A stretch of DNA of 64,000 nt from Heterodera schachtii. Lineage: Eukaryota; Nematoda; Chromadorea; Rhabditida; Heteroderidae. The notes under the pieces are model-generated. The model saw nothing but the letters and a program-made list of their open reading frames with translations. It did no database searches and was not told the DNA's origin. The translations under genes were made by a program, and so were the position numbers. The stretch's first letter is position 1, and each line of letters opens with the position of its first letter. The stretch spans positions 182,237 to 246,236 of the forward strand of contig SIJG01000021.1 of assembly GCA_023374025.1 (NCBI GenBank), read 5' to 3'. This document shows positions 11,745 through 23,317 of the stretch, one piece after another.

Positions 11745-11980
11745 TTAAAAGCAACCAAATTTTATATTCTTGGTAACATTCGATAGCCAAGCTTTTTCTA
11801 TATAAGCCTGCAAAATTAAAAAAAATTTTGTCAACTTTAAAAAAGTTGTATAAAAAATAAGTACTATTTCTGCCATAACTTATGTTAAATTTGATGCTTT
11901 TATTTGAAGTTTTGCAAGCTAATAAAGAAAAAGCTTGGCTATTGAATGATACCAAGAATATAAAATTTGATTGCCTTTAA
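11745..11980. mobile_element. Short palindromic element flanked by TTAA
   Basis: TTAA at 11745-11748 and 11977-11980 bounds a 228-bp element. Inverted arms of about 60 bp (AAGCAACCAAATTTTATATT against its near complement) include a shared ATAGCCAAGCTTTTTC. TTAA duplication is typical of piggyBac-type insertion. There is no ORF. The assignment rests only on the TTAA flanks. Confidence 0.55.
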
Positions 11981-12068
11981 GCAAAGTTATGCAATGTTTT
12001 GTCGAAAAAATCGCTCTGGAAACTGATTGACACGATCACGATCCGTAGTTCCCAGGATTCCGTGGATT

Positions 12069-13034
12069 GTTCAAATGCCTTACGGACATTTGCGGACGGA
12101 CACTTGCGGACGGACATTTGCGGACGGACATTTGCGGACGGACACTTGCGGACGGACACTTGCGGACGGACATTTGCGGACTGACACTTGCGGACGGACA
12201 TTTGCGGACAATTTCGGGAAAAAATTTAAAAAAATTCGTAAAAAAAATTCTGAAAATATGGAATGGAGACTAGCTTAATAAAACTTTGTTTTTGGGCTTT
12301 TAGGCCGTGATTAAATAAAATTGGTCCCAAACATCGGGGATCTGTGAAATTTTTCCACCGACATTTTTAAATTTCTCTAGCCATACAGACAAAACTTGTA
12401 GGGGAATTTGCTACACGCCCACTGAATTTTCTTTTCCTAATTTGTTCGGGATGGAGAAGAACCCAAGATACATAAGTCTTGCTCTAATGTTCATCAGCAG
12501 GAAGAGCATTTTAGGCCCCAAAAATTTTCAGAAAAGTAAATCGGAAATCCGATGCCCAAAAATGTCGAGAATCGGGTTTTAGTACAGCTGGTGTTCAGCA
12601 TTTATATAATAATAGGCTGTTAATTTTGGAATTGCAAGCAAATTTTTTCGCGATTAAGCAGGTCTCAGAATTTTTTCTAAAGATCAAAATAGCACTCTCA
12701 CCCGAATTTGAGTGTGTAACAGGTGACATTCACACTTCCCCGATGTTTGGGACCAATTTACTTTAATCGCGGCCTAAAAGCCCAAAAACAAAGTTTAATT
12801 AAGTTTTAAGTCTCCATTCCATATTTTCAGAAATTTTTTAAAATTTTTTTGCGAATTTTTTTTATTTTTTCCCGAAATTGTCCGCAAATGTCCGTCCGCA
12901 AGTGTCCGTCCGCAAATGTCCGTCCGCAAGTGTCCGTCCGCAAATGTCCGTCCGCAAGTGTCCGTCCGAAAGTGTCCGTCCGCAAATGTCCGTCCGCAAA
13001 TGTCCGTCCGCAAATGTCCCACTGCGGTTCAAAT
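12069..13034. mobile_element. Fold-back element with terminal inverted minisatellites
   Basis: GTTCAAAT at 12069-12076 and 13027-13034 flanks 950 bp. The left end is a 14-bp tandem repeat (GCGGACGGACATTT and variants, to about 12210) and the right end the same repeat inverted (12880-13020). Inside the arrays a further unique inverted segment (GTTTTTGGGCTTTTAGGCC and its complement) extends the arms to about 280 bp. ORFs of RTDICG or SVRKCP type are array translations and not genes. Confidence 0.75.
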
Positions 13035-13234
13035 CCGATCTTTTTTCTTGCAACTCCCCGCCACCCACTTCCAGTTTCGCCGAATAACGAATTTATTATT
13101 CATTTCGAAATTTTGTCACGTTATTATTATTATTGGAGGAATAAAACTTATTTCACATTGGCTCTGTTTCTTGTAAAATTATGAACAAATTATAAAATGA
13201 AAATTAATAAAATTAACAAAAATAAAAGTTTTTT

Positions 13235-13830
13235 GTGGCTTTTTCTACTCTTGCTTGGCTCTTCTTTTCAGACTGTTTGCTGTTCAATCACTGACAAAAT
13301 TCAATGTCTTAATTACTTTCAAAACCTTTTGGGCTTCGAATAATAATAAATTTTGATGAATTTAATTTTAAAAAATGGTAAAATTCATTTTAGCAACAAA
13401 AAAAAACCATTTCTTTTCATAGAGAATTTGATAATGAAAAAGACATTTTTTCTAATTAATTTCCTTAAACACCTAATAAAATTTCGGCAAAAATAGTGTA
13501 ACTTTTCAGGATTTAATTGACGTGAAAAATGTTCCATTTCTGATTTATTCGAATATTGAAAAAATTCATCTACGCATAATTGTTGAGGCTAATTAAAAAA
13601 GGAAATTTATGTAATGACAATTGAGAAGGAATCAAAGTTATGAAGCCGAGACTTTTCTGCAGGCGAACCGAGATCCCAAGCAGCAATGTATAAATGATCA
13701 GCTTACCATAATTTTCGGGAGTAAAGAAAACTTTTTTTTAAATTTCGTAACCCGACTATTAAATTTTTAAAAACCCAAAATTTAAGTAATAACCCTTCTC
13801 CAATTATTTCGTTTTTTAGGGAAAATGCAT
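13235..13830. repeat. Dispersed repeat, copy 2 (pair with 7065-7590)
   Basis: Direct-orientation partner of copy 1. The best-kept 160 bases are about 13570-13735 (TTGTTGAGGCTAATTAAAAA, then GAGAAGGAATCAAAGTTA). No ORF. Confidence 0.6.
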
Positions 13831-13839
13831 AGATGTTTA

Positions 13840-15120
13840 TTGCCAAAAAAATTAATTTAAATTCATAAAATTTATTTTCAAAAACCAAACCCAAGCATAA
13901 TTCAATACACTGGATAAATATAAAAATTCATAATTCTAATTAAACAAATTATAGTGTTACGTTTGATAGACCCGTTCACAGACAATTTAGTAGCGATATT
14001 TAAAAAAAAAATTATTTTATTTTAAGGAAAAATTAAAGAAAAATATTTTAAAACGAACTAGAAAAGTTGAAATTGAAACAAAATGGCATGTTTTTAATAA
14101 TAATTAATCACAATAAGCAAAAAATAATAATTTATACATAATTCATAAACTATCAAATCATTTTGATATAAAAAATGACTCCAAAAATCGTCCACAATTT
14201 CCTCTCCCTGTTTTTTTTTTTGGCCTAATCACTTATAATTTTGTAATGAAAAATGTGAATGACTTTTTTCTCCATTTTTTCGGCATCTTACGCAACACAA
14301 ATTTGGGGAAGAAAATGTGGAGAAAGTGAATTGTCAAAATTGAGACGTAAAAATTGGTTATTATTTTGTTGCTAATTATCCTAATTAACCAAAAATTTAA
14401 TCAAAAATTTGATTGCGTTGTTTGTTTAAATTGAAATTATGAAGAGGCGCAATCATTTTTTTTTCATTTTTGAACTGTGGTGCCCCTCTGCTGTAATTGT
14501 CATCACCACCAGCGGGGACAAATTGGCGTTGTTTTTGGTGGGCAAAATTTGTCGGGCGGGCCGGGTCATTTGTCACTTAATTATCGTCGCTAATGATGCT
14601 GCTGCTGCTGCTGTGTCAGTGTTCAGTTATCAATTATCATCATCATCACCGGTTTCGTTGTGTGTCGTTGTCGTCCTCGTTTTTTTTTTTGACAAAATTA
14701 TCGTCGAGCGAGCAACAAAAATTTGGCCGTCCGTCCGTTTTGGGGTCGCGTTTTGGCCCCGTCGGCGGGGGGACGGCGCGACTTGTTGCGATCGAAAGTT
14801 AATTGGAAGTGCGCGAGAGAAAAAAAACAAACAAACAAATAAACAATGAAATGTGACGAAGGAGGCGGGGAAGCACAAAAAAAAAAATTGGAAACATAGC
14901 ACCGATCGAAAGTGACACCCCCCAAATTGGGCGGGGGGGGGGGGGGGGGGGGGGGGGGAGACGACAACGCAACGGACGAACTGTGATCAGCCAACGAAAC
15001 GACGAAACGCCGCCGGGTTGGGCCCATTTGCCGTTGGGCACGCCCTCCCCCCGCCTGTCGCCCACGCCCGAGGCCATTAGTTATGTGCCGGAAAAAAAGG
15101 TACCCCCCCGCCCCATCCCA
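13840..15120. other. Upstream region of the collagen gene; no gene seen
   Basis: AT-rich to about 14430, then more GC-rich with (GCT)n, (CAT)n and a G-run of about 27 bases near 14932-14958. The overlapping frames here are low-complexity translations on both strands. It probably includes the collagen promoter region. Confidence 0.4.
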
Positions 15121-15132
15121 TCGCGACACCCC

Positions 15133-15138
15133 TATAAA
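15133..15138 (+). promoter_or_regulatory. Candidate TATA box (TATAAA)
   Basis: TATAAA in a GC-rich local context, with a TCACTC-type initiator region about 30 bases downstream. It lies about 490 bases 5' of the collagen ATG, so use for that gene would require a long leader or a leader intron. A CTCTTTAG at 15599-15606 could be the spliced-leader or leader-intron acceptor. Confidence 0.35.
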
Positions 15139-15630
15139 TTGGGCTTCCTCCACCCCATCATCACCACTCACTGGAATGAACACTCATATTCCATCATATT
15201 CCAATTAGCAATTGGAGTCTCGCAATTCAAACGAAAAGTTTCACTTTGCGTCTCAATATTCCCCCGACAAATTATCATTAATTAATTGTCCAGTCTTTTA
15301 ATCAGGTTTTGATGCCGTCTCACTCATTGAAAATGGTTCTAATTACACCCCAAAAAGGCACCCGGCCCCATTCCTTTCATAACGGCCACCGAAAATTAAG
15401 CTTTCTTGAATTCGAACAGAACAATCAGCCGGCCCCTCAAGAAGCAATTATTAGCGTACCAAAATTCTATTCCCTAAAGCAAAAAGTCCTCAAAAACTCC
15501 CATTCCTTTTCCCCACCCTTTTTGGTCCCACCACTCCCTCCATTTCCCCATTTATTACAATTAAGCATTGTCCCAACCAATTAAATTCCCCGCAACCCGC
15601 TCTTTAGGTAGAAAACTTTGCAAAAAAAAA

Positions 15631-16671
15631 ATGGCCGACTTCGAAGGGCGTGTCAAAGCTTACCGTTTCGTGGCTTACACGACGGTTTCTTTCTCCATCA
15701 TCTCACTTTTGTCGGTGTGCTTGACACTGCCAATGCTGAAGAGTTACGTGTCCAACGTGGGCATGAAAATGGACTCTGAGCTCAGCTCATGCCAGGCAAG
15801 GAATCCGGCACAAAGTTCGAAGTGCTAAAAGTGCCATTTTCAGCACAATGCCAAAGACATTTGGTCCGAAGTCAGTCAGCTGAAGGGAATGCCTCTGCTG
15901 GTCGCCGGAAACCGTACGGCGCGTAGCGCATACGGTAGCTGCCAAGAGTGTTGCTCCGGCGGTGCCCAAGGCCAACCCGGTCAACCTGGACAGCCTGGAC
16001 GACCCGGAAACCCCGGAGCGCCCGGCTCACCAGGACAGCCCGGACAAACCCCGCAGACGCCTTGCGAGCAAGTGCACCCGGTAAATGCGGGTTCAGTCTC
16101 GAATTCACCGGGAGGTCTCGAACTTATTTTAACCATTGCTTGTTCAGCCTCCATGCACCCCGTGCCCTGGCGGTCAGCCCGGAAACAATGGCCCACCCGG
16201 ACCTCCGGGAGCGCCTGGATCACCCGGGCAGCCCGGCACCGGAGGAGGACAGCCGCAACCGGGAGAGCCCGGCCCACCTGGACCCAATGGCCAGCCCGGA
16301 CAACCCGGACAGCCCGGAGCGCCTGGACAGCCCGGACAACCCGCAAGCCCACCGCCGACGGAGCCCGCTCCTGCAGGCCCACCTGGTTAGACCGACATTG
16401 GTTATTTTTCGACGAATTATGCCCTGTTTTAGGAGAGGCTGGTGCACCCGGACAGCCCGGTCAGCCTGGAGCCCCTGGACAGCCCGGCGCGTCCGGACAG
16501 CCCGGCCCGAAGGGACCGCCCGGAGGCCCAGGACAGCCAGGCAACGGCGGAGCACCAGGCCAGCCCGGCCAACCCGGACAGCCTGGAAACCCCGGAGAGC
16601 GTGGAATCTGTCCCAAATACTGTGCCGTGGACGGCGGAGTGTTCTTCGAGGACGGCACACGAAGACGTTAA
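15631..16671 (+). CDS. Nematode cuticle collagen
   Basis: Structural protein of the cuticle, secreted after assembly as a trimer. Exons: 15631-15795, 15844-16080, 16148-16385, 16433-16671. The start MADFEGRVKAYRFVAYTT follows an A-rich leader. Residues about 10-35 form the membrane/signal segment of the nematode cuticle collagen N-domain, followed by HNAKDIWSEVSQLKG and an R-T-A-R site typical of the subtilisin-type cleavage box. Cys pairs (CQECC, then PCTPCP) flank interrupted Gly-X-Y blocks rich in GQPG and GAPG. The C-terminus (CPKYCAVDGGVFFEDGTRR) is the conserved Cys knot and tail of this family. Intron 1 (48 nt) uses a GC donor with an AG acceptor; introns 2 and 3 are GT-AG. All phases agree. 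Length is about 292 residues, normal for the family. The exact member cannot be named. Confidence 0.95.
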
Positions 16672-16894
16672 GAAAAGCGATTCTGATCAGCGGAAGAACA
16701 AAAAGCAGAAAAACAGCAGCGATTGCCCTCCCCTCCCCCGGTGCCCTTCTCCGTCCCCATTTTCCACTGCCTTTCTTTTCCTTCCTTTTTTTGTTTTGTT
16801 TAGCTTTTCCAATTCTTCCAAATTCTTCCCCCCCCCCTCTGAATTTCTTTTCTTTGTAATCGCCACTATGTCAAGTTGCAAAACATCAGCAACA

Positions 16895-16900
16895 AATAAA
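16895..16900 (+). terminator. Collagen polyadenylation signal (AATAAA)
   Basis: AATAAA 224 bases after the collagen stop codon, following a C/T-rich 3' UTR. Position and sequence fit a canonical poly(A) signal. Confidence 0.65.
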
Positions 16901-16904
16901 GAAT

Positions 16905-17470
16905 GAATTTCAAATGAAAAAGCAAAGCCTTCAAAGATTTTTCCATTTGGTCATTTGACTCGTTTTCGGGATTTATGCTTCATCCCAAAAAATTGCACAA
17001 AAATAGGTAAAGCTTAACAAGAAATAAACCAAGCATGGTTTATTCATTTGTGATAACACCAGCAGATCTTAAATCAGAGGGATTTAATTTGTGAATGAAA
17101 GGCCTTAAAGTGATTGAAAATTAATAAAAATTGATTCAAATAGAAAAAAACTTTATGCATAGTTCTTTTTTATTTTCTTAGTTATTATACAATATTTGAT
17201 AAATTCCTTCATCATATTCAAAAAATAAGAAAAACAAAATAAATTATCTATTTGGAGATATTTTTAATATAAAATCAATTAAATAATTTCATAAAATGAA
17301 TATGAGTTGGATTTAAAAGGCAAACAAAAAATAGATTATTATAAGCAAATATATATTTTATAAATGCAGTCAACCCTTACTATATAGCAAATAAAATTTA
17401 GTGAGAAAATTTTTTGAAATTTAAAATTTAACGCAACTTTTGCAAAAACTATTCTTTGCGCTTTTCGGTT
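16905..17470. other. AT-rich intergenic DNA
   Basis: No ORF, repeat pair or RNA gene that I can support. Confidence 0.4.
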
Positions 17471-17474
17471 CAGA

Positions 17475-20400
17475 ATGCTTGTCGCTACTTTCTTCTTGTA
17501 TCATCTGATTTATTATCATATGATGAACATTGACGGAATTTGCGGCACTGGACATGATGATAATGATGATGATGAAGATTTGTTTGGCGAATTATGGAAA
17601 AATATTCCAAAAAAAAATTCAAATAAATTTGGCAAATTAAAATTTGAGGGCCAAAAAAACAATGGGGAAGAGGAAGAGGAGGCCAAAACAAAAATAAAAA
17701 TTGAGCAGAAGCCGCAGGACGACGAGCAAAAAAATGTGGAGGAAAAAGAAGCGGTTTCAAAAAATCATTCAATGCAAATAAAAATAAAGGAAGAGGCAAT
17801 ATTTTTGGGTGATAAAAAGGAAGAAAAAAGTGTCGGCACAAAATTTTCGGAAGAAAATTGCCGAAAAGTGCCAAAATTTGGGTTTGAAGAAAATTTGGCC
17901 AACTCACTAACAGAAGCATCGCCAAGAACTGTTGCTGCTGTGTGTGATGAATCGGAGAAGCCCTCTTCTGTTGATCACAACGACAAAGTAAATGATTTGC
18001 TTAAAAAACTATGCAAAAAATATCTGTGATTATTTGTGGCGATTGTCCCACAAAGATTTACTCTAACCTCCGTACAAAACATATTTCGCTTTTGATTGAA
18101 TTATGCTTAACTAGAAATTTTGGGGCAATCAAAAGCGGTACGGTAAAACTAACTCTTTTGGATGAGCAAAGATGGATAATTTGGATTTGGATTTATTGCT
18201 AATATCTACCCGGGATGTATGGATTCAGAGACCAAAAAATATCGAAATTCAGTTTTTGGATTGAAAATAATGATAGAGAACAACAAATCAGGATTGTTTT
18301 ATCAGTCGAATATTAAATTTTATTGCTAATATTTTGTACAAAATCTTTTAACGTACGGGCAAAATTTGCATCTTCAAAAAACCATGTGAGCCCTGATTAG
18401 TGCCTTAATAAATTGGAAATTATTCATTTTCAATCCAAAATCTAAATTTTTAAATATTTGGATATTTATTGTTTAAATGCTTTTGAACTTTTCTAAATTT
18501 CAACTCTCAACATTTTATGATAATAATTAGATTTAAATTGAAAAGTTTTGAAAACATTTTTCATGGTTTTTGCAACTGATTTTTGGCTATTTGTTGTGAT
18601 CATTTCCTGCTTTTCACAACGCGGCTGAATTGCTGCTATTTACTAGGGTTCCAAAAATTTTTATAAAAAATTTAAAAAAAAATAAAAAAACTCTTATTTT
18701 ATTTAAATGACTTCTAATTAATTTAAAGATAAAAAATTCTTTAGAATTTGTAAAAATCTTAAAATTATACTGAAATATGTTTGTCTAATAAAGTTTTTTT
18801 TAAATATATTTTAATTTGCTATCGAATCTTAAAAAATACTTTTATTTAAATATTGTAATTACAAACTTTTCGTAAAAATTTTAATTTTTTTTTTGAGAAA
18901 TTATGAAATCCCGGTAATAACCGGCCCGGTTTTTGCCTAAATACCAGGGCCCGTGCAACCCTACCTTTACCAATGTCCAATTTAGGAAAAAGAAAATAAA
19001 AAGAAAAAATTAAATGGCATTCTTAATGAATTGGCTAACAAGAAAAGAAATGCAAAAGAATTTAAAATTGAAAATAAAATGGAAATCATTGAAAAATTTG
19101 AACAACGGAAAAAAGAGTACCGAACTCAAAAGGACTATAAAAGTGAAGAACGAAGCAAAGTCGAACGTGAATTTGCCAGGGAATTGGGAACAAATCGCGA
19201 AAAGATTTATGAATGGAAAAAGGAATTGGAAGTAAATTTAAAAGAAAAAGAAATGGCGAAAAGAAAATTAAAATTAGTCGAGGAATTTGATGAAAAAATT
19301 GAAAAACAAAAAAATGAAAATTTAAAAATGGGAGAAAATTGGCAAAAAATGGAACGAAAAATCGCCAGGGAAATGGGCACTTGTCGTTCTCAAATTTACA
19401 AATGGAAGAAGCAAATAAAAGGGCGACAAAATAAAATGAGGACGGAAAATGAACAAAAAATGGAAATTGAAAGGGTAATTGAAAAGTTTGACGAACGCAA
19501 AAATGAGAGGAAAAGCCAACAGTGCCATAAAAGTGAGGGGCGAAGCAAAATTGAACATGGAAATTGCCAAGGAATTGGGCACAAATCGGCACAAAATTTA
19601 CGAATGGAAACGGCAAATGGCGACGGCACAAAAAAGTGACGAAGAAAAAGTGAAACAATTAAAATTGGAAATGATCGAGAAATTTGACAGAGAGAGGGCG
19701 GAATTTTGCAAAAATCAAAAATCGAATGAACGGACGAAAAGGGAACGACAAATTGCCAGGGAATTGGGCACAACGCAAAGAAAAATTTATGCATGGAAAA
19801 AGGAATTCTTAGGTGAGGACGCAATTAGTAAATTAAAAATGAATTTATTAATTAATTATCCCATAATTAGGGCTATGAATTTTAGTGTGCCAAAAAAATC
19901 ATTAAAAAGATTAAACAAAAATTAAAAATTCAACATAATTTTGCGAGTTAATAGAAAAAAAAAACTAAATCGTAGTGAACGAATGTTAAAAATTTTCCAA
20001 TTTTAGGGAGGTTTATTTTCTTAAACCTTTTAAATCGGTTCTCCGTGTTTTTTTACGTAATTTTCTAAAAATCCCTGAAAATCTGAAAAGTCACGAAGAA
20101 GTCAAAAATAAGAATTGCAAAAAAAAATGTCCTTAATTGTCAGGAATAGGAATTGCTGTACATTTGTCGAGAAAATATTCCATTTCATTTACATAAACGA
20201 AACATTGATTTCAGAGTGACAAAAACCCGGTCACGAAAGTTCAGTACATTTCCTAAAGAACAATTCCCATTTTCAGAACAAATTTCAAAAATTTTTACCT
20301 GTTTTCCTTTCAATCAGAGCGAGTTTTAACAAGTATAAAAACATATTTTGGGCTTTTGGCGAATAAAAACATATTTTGGGGTTTGGTGTTTTTGGCACAT

Positions 20401-21092
20401 ATTTTGACGATTTTTTGAGAAATTTTGAATTTTTTTTTACAAAAGTTTCTTTTTTGGCAATCAAATTCTTGGCAAAATGTCCCCAAAAATGTTCGATTTT
20501 TTCTTTTTTTTTTTCATTTTTTGGCGCTTTTCTTGACTTTTTTCACTTTTAAGGTAAAATTTAATTTTAAGCGAAATAAATTCCGAAAAATGAGTAAATC
20601 TTTGAAAGCGAGAAAAAAATTACGCCAAAAAGCATTATAATGCTTTTGATCAGCATAATGAGACTTTTTGAGAAATTCACTTATTTTTTGAGCAATTTTT
20701 TTTTTCAATTTTTGGCACATATTTGGGCCTTTTTGGGGTTTTTAGCGCATATTTTAGGGGTTTTTTGGCACATAATATGTACATATTTGGCGTTTTTTAG
20801 CACATACAAATCCGTTCCCTGGTAATTATCCAAAAATTTTCTTCTATTAGTGCCAGAAATTAAAAATAGAAATCTTTCATAATTCCTAAACGAATTGTCT
20901 TTTTTAGGTTCGCCTAAACAAATTTCAAATCAACAAAAGTGTGAACTAATTGGAAAATTTGAAAAAGTGAAAGAGGAATTTTCAAAAAAATTCCATATGA
21001 ACCCCAATGAAGTGATTGAACAAAGAATTGCGCAAAAAATTGGCGTGTGTTTAAGCACAATTAGTGCGTGGAAAATAGAACGCAAATTCTAA
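17475..21092 (+). CDS. Charged protein with five tandem helix-turn-helix-like units (one apparent frameshift)
   Basis: Proposed exons: 17475-17987 (acidic, Lys/Glu-rich), 18986-19812 and 20908-21092. Phases match at both junctions (0, then 1). The first exon also stays open to a stop at 18029, so its link to the rest is inferred. Exons 2-3 repeat a unit about every 65 residues: EREFARELGTNREKIYEWKK, then IAREMGTCRSQIYKWKK, IAKELGTNRHKIYEWKR, IARELGTTQRKIYAWKK and IAQKIGVCLSTISAWKI. The pattern I-A-x-E-[LM]-G-T-x4-I-Y-x-W-K looks like a recognition-helix HTH, suggesting DNA binding. Unit 3 is split by a one-base frame change near 19556, so the copy is broken or the sequence has an indel error. 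Intron 2 and probably intron 1 hold transposon remnants. The family name is not known to me. Confidence 0.6.
18648..18962. mobile_element. Possible hAT-like MITE in an intron
   Basis: Starts TAGGGTTCC and ends GTGCAACCCTA, with inner CCGGTAATAACCGGCCCGG. The flanks share only TTTAC, not a full 8-bp duplication, so the boundaries are tentative. Confidence 0.4.
20330..20821. mobile_element. hAT-like repeat in intron 2 of the HTH-repeat gene
   Basis: Tandem-like phrases (ACATATTTTGGGGTTT, TTGGCACATATTTTG, TTTTTAGCACATAC) and a right terminus CCGTTCCCTG, the complement of a CAGGGAACGG hAT-like end. The left end and target-site duplication were not found. Confidence 0.45.
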
Positions 21093-21099
21093 TGATGGC

Positions 21100-21900
21100 T
21101 TACAAACAAACAACAAACACACCTGATAATTAGCTAATTACTTTTTATTGTTTTTCACATTTATTTTCATTAAACTATAAAATGGCTAAAAGTAAACAAA
21201 AGACTTAAAAACCATTTTACTGAATATGCTTAAAAAATCAGTAAAAATCGTAGGTTTTAAGAGAATAAATTGAAATAATTGCTCATTTTGAGAAGCAAAG
21301 CTAAAAACAAATCAATAAATTTTGATTTTTAGGAAAATCTGATTTTTTGCGAAAAATTAACATTTTTTCCTGAATTAAAAAATAAAAAGAAACGGCACGG
21401 GTCCATGCTCTTTTAAAACAAAACGGAGAATGAAAAAATTCGAATTGTTTCGAGATAAATAAAAAAAGAGATAGAGAATTTCAAATCGAAAAATGCCCTA
21501 AAAAGGTAATGTTCGAAAAAATAAAAAATTGAATAATTTAATTTAAAAAAAAAACAGAAAATAATAACTCGAAAAACAATTAATTGTCTAAATTCGGGTT
21601 GAAAGCAAAAAAGAGATAAACCGATGAAAAGCAACACAACAGCATCCAACATTACTGGACTTTTGAGCCGGTTTTGAACATGGGGATTTGACCATTTACT
21701 GGGATTATGAACTGGTCTGAGATTGATGTCAGATTCGTTTTATCAGTGAGCCAAAAAGCCGAAAATTTTTTAAACCATTTATTTTATTTTTAAAAAATTG
21801 ACTCAAAGCAGTTTGGTCGAGAGCACATGCGACACAGCAAATGGCCAAATTGACAACGACCTATCACCAAATACAGGCACAGCAAACGCAAAATTATTAA
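21100..21900. other. AT-rich intergenic DNA
   Basis: No convincing ORF or repeat boundary. A minus-strand frame at 21413-21652 is hydrophobic low-complexity sequence from A/T tracts. Confidence 0.35.
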
Positions 21901-21942
21901 TTTTTCACAAAATAAATATTTTATTTAATCTCATTAAAACCG

Positions 21943-22287
21943 GGCTATGAGGAAGGACAAAAGGAGGCCAAAAATGAGCCGAACTTAGCCAAATCCGCAG
22001 CAGGAAATAATGTGGGGCAAAAAGGGACAAATGCTGCGCATAATAAATTGGATGAAAATGCCGACAAAATCCTTGGAATGGCACAGACATTGCGAGAATC
22101 TGCAGGGAAAAAGACAATTTGCAGAAAAGAGAATGAGAAAAATTCAGTCGAGAGAGAATTTACTAAAAACAGAAACAAAACAAAAAACTATGAGAAATTT
22201 CTCGACTCAAAAAACTCTATCAGCGTGGTTGGTCGATCGACAAAAAGTGCAAAAATCAAGAACTTGATTCATGCACTTGATTTTTAA
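21943..22287 (+). CDS. Hypothetical hydrophilic ORF
   Basis: Open frame ending TAA at 22285-22287. It includes EEGQKEAKNEPNLAKSAAGN upstream of NKLDENADKILGMAQTLRES and ends KIKNLIHALDF. There is no Met at a natural start, so it may be an exon, although no clear acceptor was found. Composition is Lys, Asn and Glu rich, helix-prone and gene-like. No family is recognised. Confidence 0.35.
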   Translation, partial: GYEEGQKEAKNEPNLAKSAAGNNVGQKGTNAAHNKLDENADKILGMAQTLRESAGKKTICRKENEKNSVEREFTKNRNKTKNYEKFLDSKNSISVVGRSTKSAKIKNLIHALDF

Positions 22288-22299
22288 TCTGATTATTAG

Positions 22300-22990
22300 A
22301 TTAAACTCAAAATTTTGGAAATATCTATATATAAATATTTAAATTAAAAACTTAATTAATAATTTAATTAATTATTGCTAATGTTAAAATGAAGCAAAAA
22401 TAAGAAAATATTTTCATGGAATATTTAAAAAATACACCCAGCCTAAAACTTAGGTCTAGCTTAGCCTAACCTAAAACTCAGGCTTAGCCTAAGCCTTTGT
22501 CAAATTTTTTATGTGCCAAAAAGCTCTGAAAATCTAATTTAACTTTTTATGCAGTTAAAAATGTCTTTTGCATTAAATGATCAGATCACTCCTTCTTGGT
22601 GCACTTAAATACACAAAAAACGGAAAATTTTTGAAAAAAGCGCTGTTTTTAATCAAATTTCCAACTAAATTTTGTCTTTTGTTTTGCAAAATCCGATTTA
22701 TGGATTAGGATTATCTTAAAATCGATGTCGGATTCGTCAACTGCGACTACTACGAAAAGCACGGAATAAATTATCATACCTTATTATCACAAAAAAATTT
22801 GCAAACTTTCCCCCCCCCCTGTCCACAAGAGCATAATTTTCCGGGATTTCATGTCCATTTACGGTCTTGAATATGCGAAAATCTTCTTAAAGATATGTTC
22901 AATTTCATTATATGATTAATTCTTATTTTTAGTTGTATATAAGTATTTCATCGCATTTTATTTTTATTCGTCATTTATTTTTTGGACATT
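22300..22990. other. AT-rich intergenic DNA with telomere-like cluster
   Basis: Contains degenerate GCCTAA units (22440-22495), a fragment like the mariner-type palindrome interior (GATCAGATCACTCCTTCTTG near 22580), and a C-run near 22811. No gene. Confidence 0.45.
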
Positions 22991-23007
22991 CACAAATTAA
23001 ATATTCA

Positions 23008-23202
23008 TTATTCAAAACCAATCGCTTTTCCCAGTGATTCATCCGCCCAATAAAAACAATCCGATTCCCCGCACTGCTTTTGCTTCTGCTGCTGTTGATC
23101 ATCAACAGGACAGTCAGTCACTTCAGTCGTCAAATGAGAATGATTTTGCTTAACATTTCTCATTTTGTTGGAATGAAAGCATCCATCACATTTGACATTC
23201 AA
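23008..23202 (-). CDS. Small Cys-containing ORF, uncertain
   Basis: 64-residue frame (MNVKCDGCFHSNKMRNVK, then DCPVDDQQQQKQKQCGESDC). It has six cysteines and a Gln run, no signal peptide and no visible splice partner. Listed because the composition is not that of the surrounding AT-rich DNA. It could be chance or an exon. Confidence 0.25.
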   Translation of the reverse strand: MNVKCDGCFHSNKMRNVKQNHSHLTTEVTDCPVDDQQQQKQKQCGESDCFYWADESLGKAIGFE

Positions 23203-23317
23203 AGCAATTAATTAATTTGATAAGCCATGAAAATTTTTGTTTTAAAATAAATGCAATAATTAATTTATTTTATTTTTGCAGACAATTAAAAAGCCATCCA
23301 AAGACCAAAGACACAAA